DNA of 64,000 nt, from the NCBI GenBank assembly GCA_021234155.1, contig JAJEKV010000033.1:11482163-11546162 (forward strand), written 5' to 3'. Source of the stretch: Isoetes taiwanensis (taxonomy: Eukaryota; Streptophyta; Lycopodiopsida; Isoetales; Isoetaceae). Under the pieces are notes generated by a model, which made no database searches, was not told the DNA's origin, and saw only the letters and a program-made list of their open reading frames with translations. Each line of letters opens with the position of its first letter. Position 1 is the stretch's first letter. Both the position numbers and the translations under genes were made by a program. Shown here one piece after another: positions 22,725-34,457 of the stretch.

Positions 22725-25700
22725 CTATTCCAGATCATGTAGCATTTCAGGCAAACTTCCCAGTAGCATCTCATGCACATCAGTAGACAATGCATAAGCT
22801 GCAGAAGCACCCTTCACCTTATGATTTACTTTTCGCATTGCAAACTTTGCTCCAATAACAGACTCTGCAGGTACAAGAACTTCTTTGTCATCCAATAACT
22901 TATACTTGTGGTGACAACCAGGCAATTTTTGATAGTAATAGGCGGATATGACTGTTTCACCTGTATGGTGATAATTTTTGTAATCGTCAATAACATTTTC
23001 TTGCAAAACAAATTTTGTTTTCTTGCAAAGAAGGATATAGTATGGCACATTTTCTTCATTTCCTGGTGCAGCAAAAGAAGCAAACATATCAAGATCTTCT
23101 AGCTGTTCATTTACATTTGCAAAAGCAGCAGTTTCCTCATTCTGTACTTCACAATGAGTACTTACTCGGGGTACTAGCTTCTTTAATTGCCACTTCCCAC
23201 AGAATGAAATGGACTCACAAGCATCCCATTCAAAGTTAATGCAAGCATTGCAGAAGCAAGATAATGGTCTCACCATTACTAAGGTGGGGTCAGTTGGCCT
23301 TATAGAAGCTATAGCATGCAATTTCTGAATACCAGGAAGAGGTTGCACATCCAATGCATTGGTTCTATCAATATCTGACTCCTTCACTTCCCAGTATACT
23401 CTGTTAACATTAGATTGCTTGCTCCTCAAGACAACACAAGCATCATGTGCACCTCTAATCTCTGTTCCATGTTATAGTAACTGTTCGGCTGCAAGTACCT
23501 GCTTGGCCTTGGCAGACTCTCCATCATGTTCACCTTTTCCATGCCCAGAACCAAAGTAGTTCCATTGTAAACGAATGCCATATTCAACATGGTACCTGGT
23601 AATGAAATATAAATTTCTTCTGGTGTATTATGCAAAGACAACCATCGAATTACCATACAATATGATATCGTACATGAGATCCACCATTCTCTTTCAGCCA
23701 TTTCGGATGAAGCTTAAATGTATGTTGTACGTAATGTGTATCATGATTTCGTCATCGAGAAATATACAAGTGAACAGTCTTCTTCAAGATGCCATTTACC
23801 TTTAGCATGGTAATCTGTACCATTATAGTAACTTGGTGCGCATTCCAATGTTACGACCGAACCTCTTTGAAAGGCTTCAATGTATAATTTTTCGCAAAAA
23901 GTCAACCTAGCGATATCACTGAATCATCTCTCGTGGTTTTGAACACATCTTCTGAATTCTTTGCTTTGCCGCTGAGTCGCAAAGTTGTGATGGATAAATG
24001 TCTTCATGTGACCAAACATGGCATCCAAAGATTACAGTGCATTTGTTGTCTTGTCCACCAATCAACTGAAAGCCTTGAGACTCCTTTTTTAGACTTCTCA
24101 TCCACATAAGAGTATATTTGCCAATTGACTTCACTTTCAATGTTATTTTCAGTTTCTTTTGGACACAAGGTAATGTTCTGCTTACCACAGTTCTTGCAAT
24201 CACTTGTAAGACAATTTAATTTGTGCCACTCGTCACTATCCTGTTTTGGACAAACCATACTCCTCCATAGAGTGCTGACATTACAGTATGTATGCTTGTG
24301 AGCCTGACAAATTCCATCATTTTTGTTAGCAGCATAAACTTCACAATTGCAGCTACAATTGATGTGGAGCTTAGCCCTCATAGAATTAAATGCCTTCCTA
24401 AAGTTCTCTGCTTGCTCATGCTTGACACAACAACATGTGTTTCTTTCCTTTAGCTTCCTTACACAATCAGGTTTGAGGTATTCAAACAATCTGATGCCAA
24501 TGTCTGCCTCTGGGTGTTGCTCCACAAAGTTCTGGTTATAGCTCAGCCTGTGCATTCAAATCATCATAGTTAATAAAAGATTTTGTATGTGCAATTGAGT
24601 ACATGCGGAGTCAAAATGTACTAACATGTACTCATAATGTACTAATATGTACTCAAATGTACTCATATGCACTCATATGCACTCAGAATGTACTTACAAT
24701 ATACACAACAGAATACACATTACACATGTACATTAAATACATGTGTAAGGATAAAGTAGCAGTGTGGGTACATTACTGTACCCTAGAGCATATTAATGTT
24801 CTAGAGTAAATTCTTGGAAGTCCATAGGCACTATCTGAAAGTCTGAGTACAAGATATGTACTCTATAGACATGTATAACATACAATATTATGCAAATATC
24901 TAATCTGTACATTGGTTAAGAATTTTGGAGTCACTGCATAAATAAGAAAGGAAGATTTAGTATAATATACATGGTCAATAAATGTAAGCAAACCAACAAA
25001 GGTGATTGCATATGTAAAAGTAAGTAAAAGTGAATACATAAATGACAGATCAGTCATTAGAAAGCATTCATACATCAAAACAAAGAAGATACTATAAATT
25101 CCAATAAAAGTGAACATATACATGAGGGATCAGAAGCATTTCATACAATAAAGAATGAAATACCTGTGGTATATCAAGAAACTGGATTGCCTGATGCCTT
25201 TTCTTTCTTATATCCATGTATTTAGGTGAAACCTTGGTGTTGTTTAACCAAAATTGGATGACTAATTGCTTTGTGTCTTCGCTTCAAACAATCGATCTTC
25301 TCTTTACCGCTAATGCCCATATAGTTGGACCTGCAATTTTCATTCTCTTTCTTACCGCAAAGATGACAAATTTCGAGGATGGCAAGATAATATTTTTGAA
25401 GCAACTCCTTTTTGCTTCAATTCCCCATTTTTCCCAACAATCATGGATAAAACAGTGCTTGGTCGCCAACTTGTCACCGCTATTAGAAGATTTAACCTCT
25501 TCTAATCCATCTTTGAGATTTTGTAACAATGAATGTTTCACCACCGCTTCGAAGGTAGCCCAATCACGTTTAAACAACCCCAAGAGCCTGTTATCTTGCA
25601 ACATCCTCGAAACCAATACCTCTCTTTTCATCGAGATAGAGAATCGGCTTCATTTCTAAAGCATTCAACAAACCTTTTCTGCTCTTTTCCTGATTTTTTT

Positions 25701-25799
25701 GGTGAAGTACCTGGAATATGATCTGCCATTCTCACTGTTGACAGTATCACTCTCTGTCACTTCATTCAGCATGTCATTTAGAGTATCTTGTTCAACCAT
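22725..25799 (-). pseudogene. Element A transposase-like gene
   Basis: Starts at 25799 (MVEQDTLNDML). The first exon (to about 25220) encodes a helical domain with FEAVVKHSLLQNLKDGLEEV and ANSxDKLATKH-like text. The next (about 24555-24004) has LKPDCVRKLKERNTCCCVKH and a cysteine-rich region (CNCEVYA, CKNCGKQN). A damaged core around 24000-23430 retains FCEKLYIEAFQRGSV and GMEKVN in place of the HGKGEHDG seen in element B. The C-terminal exon (23429-22725, 234 codons open) holds SCFCNACINFEW, MFASFAAPGNEENVPYYILL and YKLLDDKEVLVPAESVIGAK. The layout suggests a cut-and-paste transposase with an RNase H-like core. Frameshifts in the core make this copy inactive. Confidence 0.6.
24603..24850. 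repeat. GTACT/GTACAT-rich intron
   Basis: The intron between the first two transposase exons of element A contains a dense run of atgtactcat, atgtactaat and atgcactcat variants. Comparable GTAC-rich runs occupy the equivalent intron of element B. Confidence 0.55.
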
Positions 25800-26251
25800 T
25801 TTCTGCTTCCCTTTGTCGATTTCGTATCACACCGCCCTCATTTTGGACATCACCGAGTAATTACTTTCATACTTTGATTTTCTTGTGCCATGCCCCTACT
25901 ACTACTATGAAAACTGATATGCATGCAAAGATCCGGCAAGAATTTGAAATTCTTTTCTTTGTTTTAGATTCTTAGACCGTAGATTGGAGGGAATTTGCTT
26001 GCTTCGGATGGATTGGAGGGAATTTGCTTGGATCGGAGGGAATCCAGTGATTGTGCCCAAAATTTCGCAACAACCGTCGGCCACTTCATGTCATGATGAC
26101 AAACAATCAAATATATTCCTTTTTTAAATATATAACGACAAGCACGTGGCCTCCTACCATACATTCAAAATTACATAAAAAACGGGTTTTCTAGTGCAAA
26201 ATAGTACATGAATTTAGAACTAATGTATGACACCCTAGCATGCTTTTACCC

Positions 26252-26530
26252 AATGTCGAAACTTTATACGGCTTTGCCGAAGATTTTAGAATATGAAATA
26301 TGGGGTTCGAACCCCTACCAAAATAACTCAATGTCCTAATAAGTACTTTAATCAATATACCTAATGAGCTAATGTGATTATTTTTTATCTTGAATCTATG
26401 TTTTTTTTTTTTTTTTTTTTTTTTTATAACAACCTATTCAATTATTTTAGGGAGGAATTGTTATTTTTACATCCATATCAAATCCCTTCGGAACCCCCTG
26501 TTATTGTTTCTACATAGTAAGGTATGCCCA
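26252..26530 (+). repeat. Repeat E, right part of the split copy
   Basis: Continues the repeat interrupted at 16239. It begins AATGTCGAAAC (AATG being the right target duplication) and matches 10305-10575 through tttctacatagt. It contains gggttcgaacccctacca, a good pol III B-box-like motif, and a 25-base poly-T run not present in the other copy. Confidence 0.7.
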
Positions 26531-27118
26531 AAAAAAAAAAAAAAAAAAAAAAGAGGAGACAAAAAAAAATCCCACTCCATTCCACGCCGGCGATGCAGAC
26601 GGAATATCAATCCTACATCGCGAGCCCATGTTAAAGGATATCTCTACGTTCAACTCCCAGAAACATACACAGCGTCGGCTCCGCCGATGCCAAATTCTTG
26701 TAAGAGATTAAGATTTGTTGTAGTCGTTATAAGAGATTCTTATTTTAGAATCCTGCACTGCCAATCTGTCAAATTTTCCATATTTACCGTTATTGATTTG
26801 TTTTAGATGAATTTGATAGGTATAATTTGTTGCCATGGAAAGGATCTTATGGAATTATACATAACCACTTCTTATCAACCGAATTTACCTTCTATTTTGC
26901 TACGTCAAAACTTTGTTTATCGATTTGCATGGAGTGAACTCAAACCTAGATTTCTTCTGGAACCTCTGGACAACACAAATCTGATGCATAGAGCATGGGA
27001 GCTGATTGGAACTAAGACCATATTATGTCACAAGGCCTACTCATGTGTGTTTTACTTATCTCACTTTTCGTCTCCTAGACTGCAAGGTCTTTAAGAGATA
27101 GTAAATAAGACCCGCTTT
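26531..27118. other. Intergenic, no gene recognised
   Basis: Begins with a long poly-A run (about 26530-26552). A 95-codon plus-strand frame at 26807-27094 has no recognisable domain and lies just beyond the 3' end of the LHT-like gene; I regard it as chance. Confidence 0.45.
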
Positions 27119-30100
27119 TCATATTGTATTTGTACAATTTCCTACCTTGGGAAATTGGAAAATGTGAAATAACTTGCTATGAAATCCATTTCTTATGTTT
27201 ATCAAGCTTCCAGTAATTCCAATCAGCATCAGTGCAACTCCAAGTAAAATGCATGCCTGAGAAACATCTTCAGTTGGTGAATGTCTAAGAAAATAAATAC
27301 CATTTATTCTTTGCTTACCCAATTGGCCAGCCATGAGAGGCCAAATGTTACGGGCTTCTTGATTAACAACCAAATTATACATGGGAGCTGAAAGACACAA
27401 GCATTAGTTTGCATCAAGACTACAAAGGATTTCCTTCCCATCAAGACTACAAAGGATTTCCTTCCCATTGCTAATCGAAATTTTATTGAGCTGAAAAAAG
27501 AAAACCATATAGCCACATAACTAAACAAAAATTGTCTCAACTTCTCTTGTCATGCCAGTTTCAAGCCCACTCTATAGTTTTGACCTTTGTTTTAGATCTG
27601 CATAATAGCTCGAAACTTTGTTCAAAAACAGTTATGGCATCTTAATCATAAGGTCAGATTCTGGAGAAATAGCACTGGCTTTAAGATGAACTGGAATAGG
27701 AAAAATGCATAGGGTCTAGGATGCCAACTGGTTCCAAGCATATGCATGGACTTGGACATGATTTGGCATATCAAGGAAGATTGGATGTAATTCAAAAGAT
27801 TAGGATATAGGACATTAGGACTAAATTTCAAAATGGTCCGTGTAACAAAGGAACAGTGGCTGTAAGATAGCAGCAAAGAAATGGAAATATTAGATGCTTA
27901 ATGATAGGACATTTAGCCAAAATGGGGTTCGAATCACCCATGCAAACCCAATGCATATTGTTCGCTTAGTACTATAGTAAGCTCATTATTAACATGATTA
28001 TCAACAATGTCTTGGAAAATGTTGATTTTAGGATAATAGTATTGTTTAGAGACAATCACTCTTATTTAATAATAGAAGGTTTGAAATACTTACAAAGTAA
28101 AATGTTGGAGTCATAGCTAGTCCCCCAAACAAGCCAAGGAGCTCGCCAAAGAATGGTATTGTAGTTGCCAATAGACACGTCAATGCTATAATTAAAGACT
28201 CATTAACATATGAGTTGTTTAAATATGAGAAAATATACAGCATAATATCAGAACTTCCATTTTCACGCATTGAGATTGCAAACATTTTAATTGTATGAAT
28301 ATTACCACTATAAAACAAAAGAAACCCTTTAATATTTACAGAATGCACCTCAAAGATGGTATGTTAGCAGTTTATCAAGATGCTACAACAGGTTTTTAGA
28401 CAGAAGATACATGGAAATATGCCAATTAAAAAATCAAAAAATAGCATCAGCCAAGAGCATTCTCATACACGTTAATTATTGGGGTGCTATCTTCTTGAAC
28501 CACGCGCTAAAACTATGTAATGACAAATCCAAGTTTGGAAAAACAACGTTTTCGAAATAACAATACTAAAATTTTGAAGGTACAGTGATGGACTCACCAA
28601 CATAGGTAGGCCGAATAAGAACATGAGCTGAACTTTTAGGAATGCTTATTTCAAGTAAATCGAACATTGGGATGGCATAAACCTGGGAAAATGGACTCAA
28701 TGTAACCTGGACTTAAGGTTGCAAGTTATTCGAAAATTCTTAATTACCTGATAGCTGCCTGTAAGGTGGACCATCACAAGCAGATTGACAATGGCAATCA
28801 ATGGTTTTGGCTGCTCTAAACTTTCAAGGACGTTGGTAAAGCACATGCCTTCTCCAAGTCTCCAATAGCCAATAATCGCAACAGGAAAGTAACAAACTGC
28901 CACAATTATGTATGCAACTAACGCTCCATGCCACATTGGTTTCTTATTAGGTTTTTCTTTCGTCGATCACATTGTTGCTTGAATCTCCAGTGCTACATTA
29001 TGTCCTCCATATGCAAAAGCGATATCACCAATGGCATTAAAGGCTTTGTAGTAGTTTCTTTCTTGATGACACACACAATTCTTATCACCTCCCCATACGA
29101 TAAGTGCTACCCAAATGATTGGGGAGTAACTAAATTGGAGCCAAAACAATTCATCAGTTCCATAAACCAGCAGAGTTTTAGGCCCTCTAATTCAAACAAG
29201 TACCTAAATGACATCAGGGATGCAATGATAGATATTGTTGTCATTGCTTTTGAGCCAAAGTTCGAAATTAAGGATGGGACTAATTGAAAAGTACCAAATA
29301 TGACTATCCACCAAATTCTTCCACTTGTTTTGTGTTCTCCCTTTACTATTTCAACAAACCTCTTCAAAGCATATCCCCCTGTTACCATATAAGCTATGTT
29401 TGCACTAACTTGAACCATGACTTGCTGTGATCCAACGATCCATAAGCCAAACCACTTGCCAAAAGCTCGTGCCCCAAGATCTTGATAGCGATCAAAACGA
29501 AGACCATCATCAGTCTCATGCATTTCAATCAATTGCCATAAAGTGCTCAATGTGATGATCCAGGAAATCGCCAGCATCGCTATGCCTGGCCACCTGAAGA
29601 AGAGAGTTGTCAGATATTGTTGTGAAAGCACATCAAATGAGCCTAGTCCTTAAACAGCTGAAGCACTTTTACTCTATAGAAGGCATTTTACAATGAATTG
29701 CCATGAAATAAGACATCATATTACAACTCACGAGCAATAGGACTGTTTATAAGATTTAGGAAGCAGATGTGAAAGCCAGTTGGCACAACAAAAAAAACAA
29801 GGCAGCAATCTGCAGGTCATAGACCTGAGGCCATTTGCAAGTCCAACTATTTCTTTGACACTCATGAACACTCTAAGTCCTTAAAGGAACATTTGAGTAT
29901 TATTATGTAAGCATGTACACAGGGCACGAGATCAAGATTTAGCAATACTCACCAATCCAACTGTGCCATAGCTGAAGGCAATGCTAGGACTTCTGCTCCC
30001 ACTACAGCAGTTACAATATGAACAGTAGAATACCAGCACTTGGCATAATGGACGGCATCATCTGCAGGACCTGTCTAAAAGACAAACATGTTCCTGTCTG

Positions 30101-30625
30101 AAATAGTTACAAGCAAAGAAAGTTGTTGAATTTGTCACTGAATAGATGCGAATCACATATGATAGATACATCCTAGAAGTCATCATTGTAGAAGAAGTTC
30201 AGTTGTAAGAAATGACCTGTTTATGGACTACAAGATGTCAGTGGTACTATGATCTATTCGCGCACACTAAATTTTCTGTGTTGAGACTAGTACCCCATTG
30301 CATGCTGTTGATTTGACCACGAAAAAGTTTTTCATCTGGTTTTACTAGTTACATAGGGGATGACCTTACACAGGGATCAAGTTGCCCCTCATATAGCTTT
30401 CTATGCTACTGCCTCATAAATCCATCTTATTACTACTTTGCTTACAATGCACGTCCAGATGACCATGAATCTTCTACAATAAACAGAAACTTAGAATTGT
30501 TAGGGAAAGGCATTACCTGAGGTAGAACAGTCAATTTCCTCTTCATCTTTCGCGGCTTGTATAGGTTGTTGTGATTGAGTGTCAATCTCTATTCTATCTT
30601 CATTGCAGCAATTAGCAAATCCCAT
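27119..30625 (-). CDS. LHT-like amino-acid transporter (AAAP family), one in-frame TGA
   Basis: Plasma-membrane H+/amino-acid symporter of the lysine/histidine-transporter type. Eight exons, all in phase with GT-AG borders: 30517-30625, 29953-30070, 29204-29593, 28748-29129, 28598-28682, 28094-28185, 27319-27387, 27119-27256; 461 codons, the usual length. Recognisable blocks in order: WYSTVHIVTAVVGAEVLALP, WPGIAMLAISWIITLSTLWQ, RFDRYQDLGARAFG, AFAYGGHNVALEIQAT, PMWHGALVAYIIVAVCYFPV, IPFFGELLGLFGG, LPCIIWLLIKKP. These match plant LHT1-type proteins along their whole length, with about 10 hydrophobic segments. Oddity: TGA at 28967-28969 in exon 4, where relatives have a coding residue, so it is either a recent pseudogene, a variant allele or an assembly error. 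Element C begins about 60 bp upstream of the start codon. Confidence 0.85.
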
Positions 30626-31309
30626 TGTAAGTTATCCTCTTTGCAAAATTTAGTGAAGCAGGAACATGCATAAGAGCAAACTAAGGCCCAGATTCCATGA
30701 GGCCGGCAGTTGCTGTGGCCACTAGTGCTGTTTCCACTGCAGGGTGGAAATCCCTGACGCAGAGTCAGATATATAAATTTTTTTTACGGGATTGTTGACC
30801 GGCAGGTGCATGCAAAGCCTTCTAGCTAAAGTGAAGAATGCTCGAATCTAGTAACTACCACGACTTAAATGGAATGCGGATTCCGGTAGTCCGCTTCAAA
30901 TTGCCTGGTAGTTGATGGAAGCAAGGTCTGGATCTGCTGGATCTGCTGCAGTAGTGGAATTTGGGCTCCTTCCTTGGCGATACTAGCTGGAGCGCCGTAT
31001 GATGCATTGGCGGGGCGATGGCTACCGGATCCATGGCCGAGCTTACCACGAATTCCTGCCCGGGTTTACCACATCCCGGAGTAGGAATTCCATCGGCCAT
31101 CCCGGATGGCCCATCCGCTATCCGAGGCATGCATCGGAAGCCCATGCTATGGATTGGAAGTTTGGAACCAAAGGAAAGGGACTGCTCACACCCGCTTAAG
31201 GAATTGACTCGCCCTGCTATGGAGAATGATGATCCCTCAATCATCACCTCCCGTACCCGCTCCTGCAATGGCTCCGCCACCGTGTGACGCCTCCGTTCAC
31301 GGCTTGTCC

Positions 31310-31460
31310 ATGCACTATAAAGGGAAATGTCCACGAAAAATACGAATTATGGGAAATGTCCACGAAAAATACGAATTTTTTTAGGTTATATATATGAATT
31401 TTTTTAGGTTAACATATAAATTTTTTAGGTTATATACTAACTGCAAATTTTCATTTGCCA
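31310..31460 (+). promoter_or_regulatory. Probable promoter of the acidic protein gene
   Basis: A TATA-like actataaaggg lies at about 31315, some 150 bp upstream of the start codon at 31468. It is followed by a direct duplication of gggaaatgtccacgaaaaat (about 31321 and 31350) and three copies of ttttttaggttatat-type sequence. Core promoter assignment is inferred from position only. Confidence 0.4.
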
Positions 31461-31467
31461 TAGGAAG

Positions 31468-31878
31468 ATGTCGAAGCGATTGGCAGCGGAAGGGGAGCTT
31501 TCTTCTTCTTCTTCTCCTAAGAGGAGAAAATTACTGGATGTGCCTTTTGTGCAGGCGTTGCTCATGGCACCTGGTAATTCTGGGCCATTTGAGGTGTCAG
31601 AGGCTGAATCCTACATGGATTACTCCGCCTCCTCTGATTCCTCTGCCTACACCTCATCCTCCTCTGATTCCTCTGACTACACCTCTTGTGAGGAGGAGGA
31701 GGAGGCCTCAGAAGACTCTGAGTCTTTTGAGGCCTTTTTTGACGTGCCTGCTTCTGAGGAGTCCGAGGAAGAGGGAATTGAAGATCAGGAAGTCTCCTTT
31801 AAAGCCTCCACTGCAGGTAGCTGTTCTGATTACTCGGAGGATGATGCCGAGTTTGAAGAACTGAAGAAGCTTCTCTAA
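31468..31878 (+). CDS. Acidic Ser/Glu-rich protein, 136 aa, carried by element C
   Basis: Intact single-exon frame starting MSKRLAAEGE. It has a serine run and a basic PKRRK at about residues 17-21 that could be a nuclear localisation signal. The central half (about 45-115) alternates SSDSSDYTS-type and EEEEEASEDSESFE-type acidic runs; the C-terminus is EFEELKKLL. No known domain. The composition resembles small acidic activator-like or SUMO-interaction-rich proteins, but that is inference. It is the first gene inside the left end of element C, ahead of the minisatellite and the Ulp1 gene. A long frame without stops in a low-complexity sequence argues that it is or was recently coding. Confidence 0.6.
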   Translation: MSKRLAAEGELSSSSSPKRRKLLDVPFVQALLMAPGNSGPFEVSEAESYMDYSASSDSSAYTSSSSDSSDYTSCEEEEEASEDSESFEAFFDVPASEESEEEGIEDQEVSFKASTAGSCSDYSEDDAEFEELKKLL

Positions 31879-32220
31879 GCTCTCCAAGCTAATTTTTTGG
31901 TGCAAAATGTACCTTTTGTAATTTTGTGAACCCTCTGGTACATTCTGTACATGTTAATCGCCTGCGGGCTTTTTTTTTATAAATGAAATGACTTCTTTTT
32001 TGAAAATTATTCTTTTCATTTGGTTTTTTAGGTATAAAGCAGTTTAGTTGAACAGCAAGAAGTTCTAAAACTCATTTAGGTATATATAAACAATTGGTAT
32101 TGAAAGAAATAACTCATTTGCTTCAACAAACTGGTCTTTCTTGTTTCTTAAACGTTGCCAACACCCGGGTCCCATGCTTGAGTTGAGTTTGTAGGGTAAA
32201 GCAATCTTTTCTATCTTGAG

Positions 32221-34185
32221 ATGGTAAACCTGGACAACCACGTCTAGTGGTAAACCTAGACAAGTTAGTGTAGTGGTAAACCTGGACATGCACTTGAGAT
32301 GGTAAACTTGGACATGCAAGTGCAATGGTTAGCCTGGACAAGCAATGGTTAACCTAGACAACCATGTCTAGTGGTAAACCTAGACAAGTTACTCTAGTGG
32401 TAAACCTGGACATGCAATGGTTAATCTGGACAACCATGTCTAGTGGTAAACCTAGACAAGTTAGTGTGGTGGTAAACCTGGACATGCACTTGAGATGGTA
32501 AACTTGGACATGCAAGTGCAATGGTTAGCCTGGACAAGCAATGGTTAACCTAGACAACCATGTCTAGTGGTAAACCTAGACAAGTTACTCTAGTGGTAAA
32601 CCTGGACATGCAATGGTTAACCTGGACAACCATGTCTAGTGGTAAACCTAGACAAGTTAGTGTGGTGGTAAACCTGGACATGCACTTGAGATGGTAAACT
32701 TCGACATGCAAGTGCAATGGTTAGCCTGGACAAGCATGTGAAGTGTTAAACCTGGACATGTAGTTGCAATGGTTAACCTAGACAACCATGTCTAGTGGTA
32801 AACCTAGACAAGTTAGTCTAGTGGTAAACCTGGACATGCACTTGAGATGGTAAACCTGGACAACCATGTCTAGTGGTAAACCTAGACAAGTTAGTGTAGT
32901 GGTAAACCTGGACATGCACTTGAGATGGTAAACTTGGACATGCAAGTGCAATGGTTAGCCTGGACAAGCAATGGTTAACCTAGACAACCATGTCTAGTGG
33001 TAAACCTAGACAAATTAGTGTGGTGGTAAACCTGGACATGCACTTGAGATGGTAAACTTGGACATGCAAGTGCAATGGTTAGCCTGGACAAGCATGTGAA
33101 GTGTTAAACTTGGACATGTAGTTGCAATGGTTAACCTAGACAACCATGTCTAGTGGTAAACCTAGACAAGTTACTCTAGTGGTAAACCTGGACATGCAAT
33201 GGTTAACCTATGTCTAGTGGTAAACCTAGACAAGTTAGTGTTGTGGTAAACCTGGACATGCACTTGAGATGGTAAACTTGGACATGCAAGTGCAATGGTT
33301 AGCCTGGACAAGCATGTGAAGTGTTAAACCTGGACATGTAGTTGCAATGGTTAACCTAGACAACCATGTGTAGTGGTAAACCTAGACAAGTTACTCTAGT
33401 GGTAAACCTGGACATGCAATTGTTAACCTGGACAACCATGTCTAGTGGTAAACCTAGACAAGTTAGTGTGGTGGTAAACCTGGACATGCACTTGAGATGG
33501 TAAACTTGGACATGCAAGTGCAATGGTTAGCCTGGACAAGCATGTGAAGTGTTAAACCTGGACATGTAGTTGCAATGGTTAACCTAGACAACCATGTCTA
33601 GTGGTAAACCTAGACAAGTTACTCTAGTGGTAAACCCGACATGCAATGGTTAACTGGACAACCATGTCTAGTGGTAAACCCAGACAAGTTAGTGTGGTGG
33701 TAAACCCGGACATGGACTTGAGATGGTAAACTTGGACATGCAAGTGCAATGGTTAGCCTGGACAAGCATGTGAAGTGTTAAACCTGGACATGTAGTTGCA
33801 ATGGTTAACCTAGACAACCATGTCTAGTGGTAAACCTAGACAAGTTACTCTAGTGGTAAACCTGGACATGCAATGGTTAACCTGGACAACCATGTCTAGT
33901 GGTAAACCTAGACAAGTTAGTTTGGTGGTAAACCTGGACATGCACTTGAGATGGTAAACTTGGACATGCAAGTGCAATGGTTAGCCTGGACAAGCATGTG
34001 AAGTGTTAAACCTGGACATGTAGTTGCAATGGTTAACCTAGACAACCATGTCTAGTAGTAAACCTAGACAAGTTACTCTAGTGGTAAACCTGGACATGCA
34101 CTTGAGATGGTAAACCTGGACAACCATGTCTAGTGGTAAACCTAGACAAGTTAGTGTGGTGGTTAGTCTGGACAACTAGGTGCAA
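32221..34185 (+). repeat. 2-kb minisatellite, about 21-bp units, 226-228-bp higher order
   Basis: Diverged units of the form ggtaaacctggacatgca or ggttaacctagacaacca repeat without interruption. Sets of units recur with a longer period: the phrase aatggttaacctagacaa preceded by gttgc starts at 33346, 33574, 33800 and 34028, giving 228, 226 and 228 bp. So unequal exchange has duplicated about eleven units together. The array lies inside element C between its acidic protein gene and its Ulp1 gene. A short inverted-orientation array of the same motif is at 36205-36345. Confidence 0.95.
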
Positions 34186-34457
34186 GGGTAAATAATTAGG
34201 AAGGTTGGCAGAAAATTTTGCACCAATGACAGTGGAACAATGCCATGCAACTTAGATAAGGATAGTGGATTGCATGGAACCTCAATCATGTGATATTATT
34301 CCCTTGCATTGCGTATTATACTATTAAATGGTACATCAATCATAGTTGAAGAGTCCCATATCAATCATAGTCGAAGAGTCCTTCAAGTAGCCATGATAAT
34401 CAGCCTTCCCCTTTTCCTTCCCCTCTGCTGCCCCATGCTGTAATAGAGATTTCTGAT

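Larger units (their letters stand above)
16240..26251. mobile_element. Element A: 10.0-kb TIR transposon with 4-bp TSD
   Basis: The left end reads GGGTATAAGCACGCTAGGGT and the right end, read on the minus strand, GGGTAAAAGCATGCTAGGGT. AATG flanks both sides (16236-16239 and 26252-26255). The uninterrupted paralog at about 10303 confirms the junctions. Inside are a plus-strand gene set (coiled coil, RING-like cluster, Ulp1-like protease, then an FCP1/NIF-like module) and a convergent minus-strand transposase-like gene. All are interrupted by stops or frameshifts, so the copy is probably dead but young enough to keep clean ends. A 321-bp relative (element D) sits inside it. Confidence 0.85.

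Noticed and set aside
26290-26325. tRNA gene around ggggttcgaacccctacca
   Set aside because: The T-arm-like motif is present, but no A-box, D-arm, anticodon arm or matching acceptor stem can be folded; it recurs as part of repeat E.
26807-27094. 95-codon plus-strand frame as an exon
   Set aside because: No domain or conserved context; probably chance sequence downstream of the transporter gene.
28945-28971. A tiny intron removing the TGA in the LHT-like gene
   Set aside because: It would be about 26 bp, shorter than plant introns, and the bases after the TGA read STKEKPNKKPMW, the expected family sequence, in frame.
32221-34185. CRISPR-like array
   Set aside because: Units are contiguous with no unique spacers and the genome is clearly eukaryotic; it is a minisatellite.
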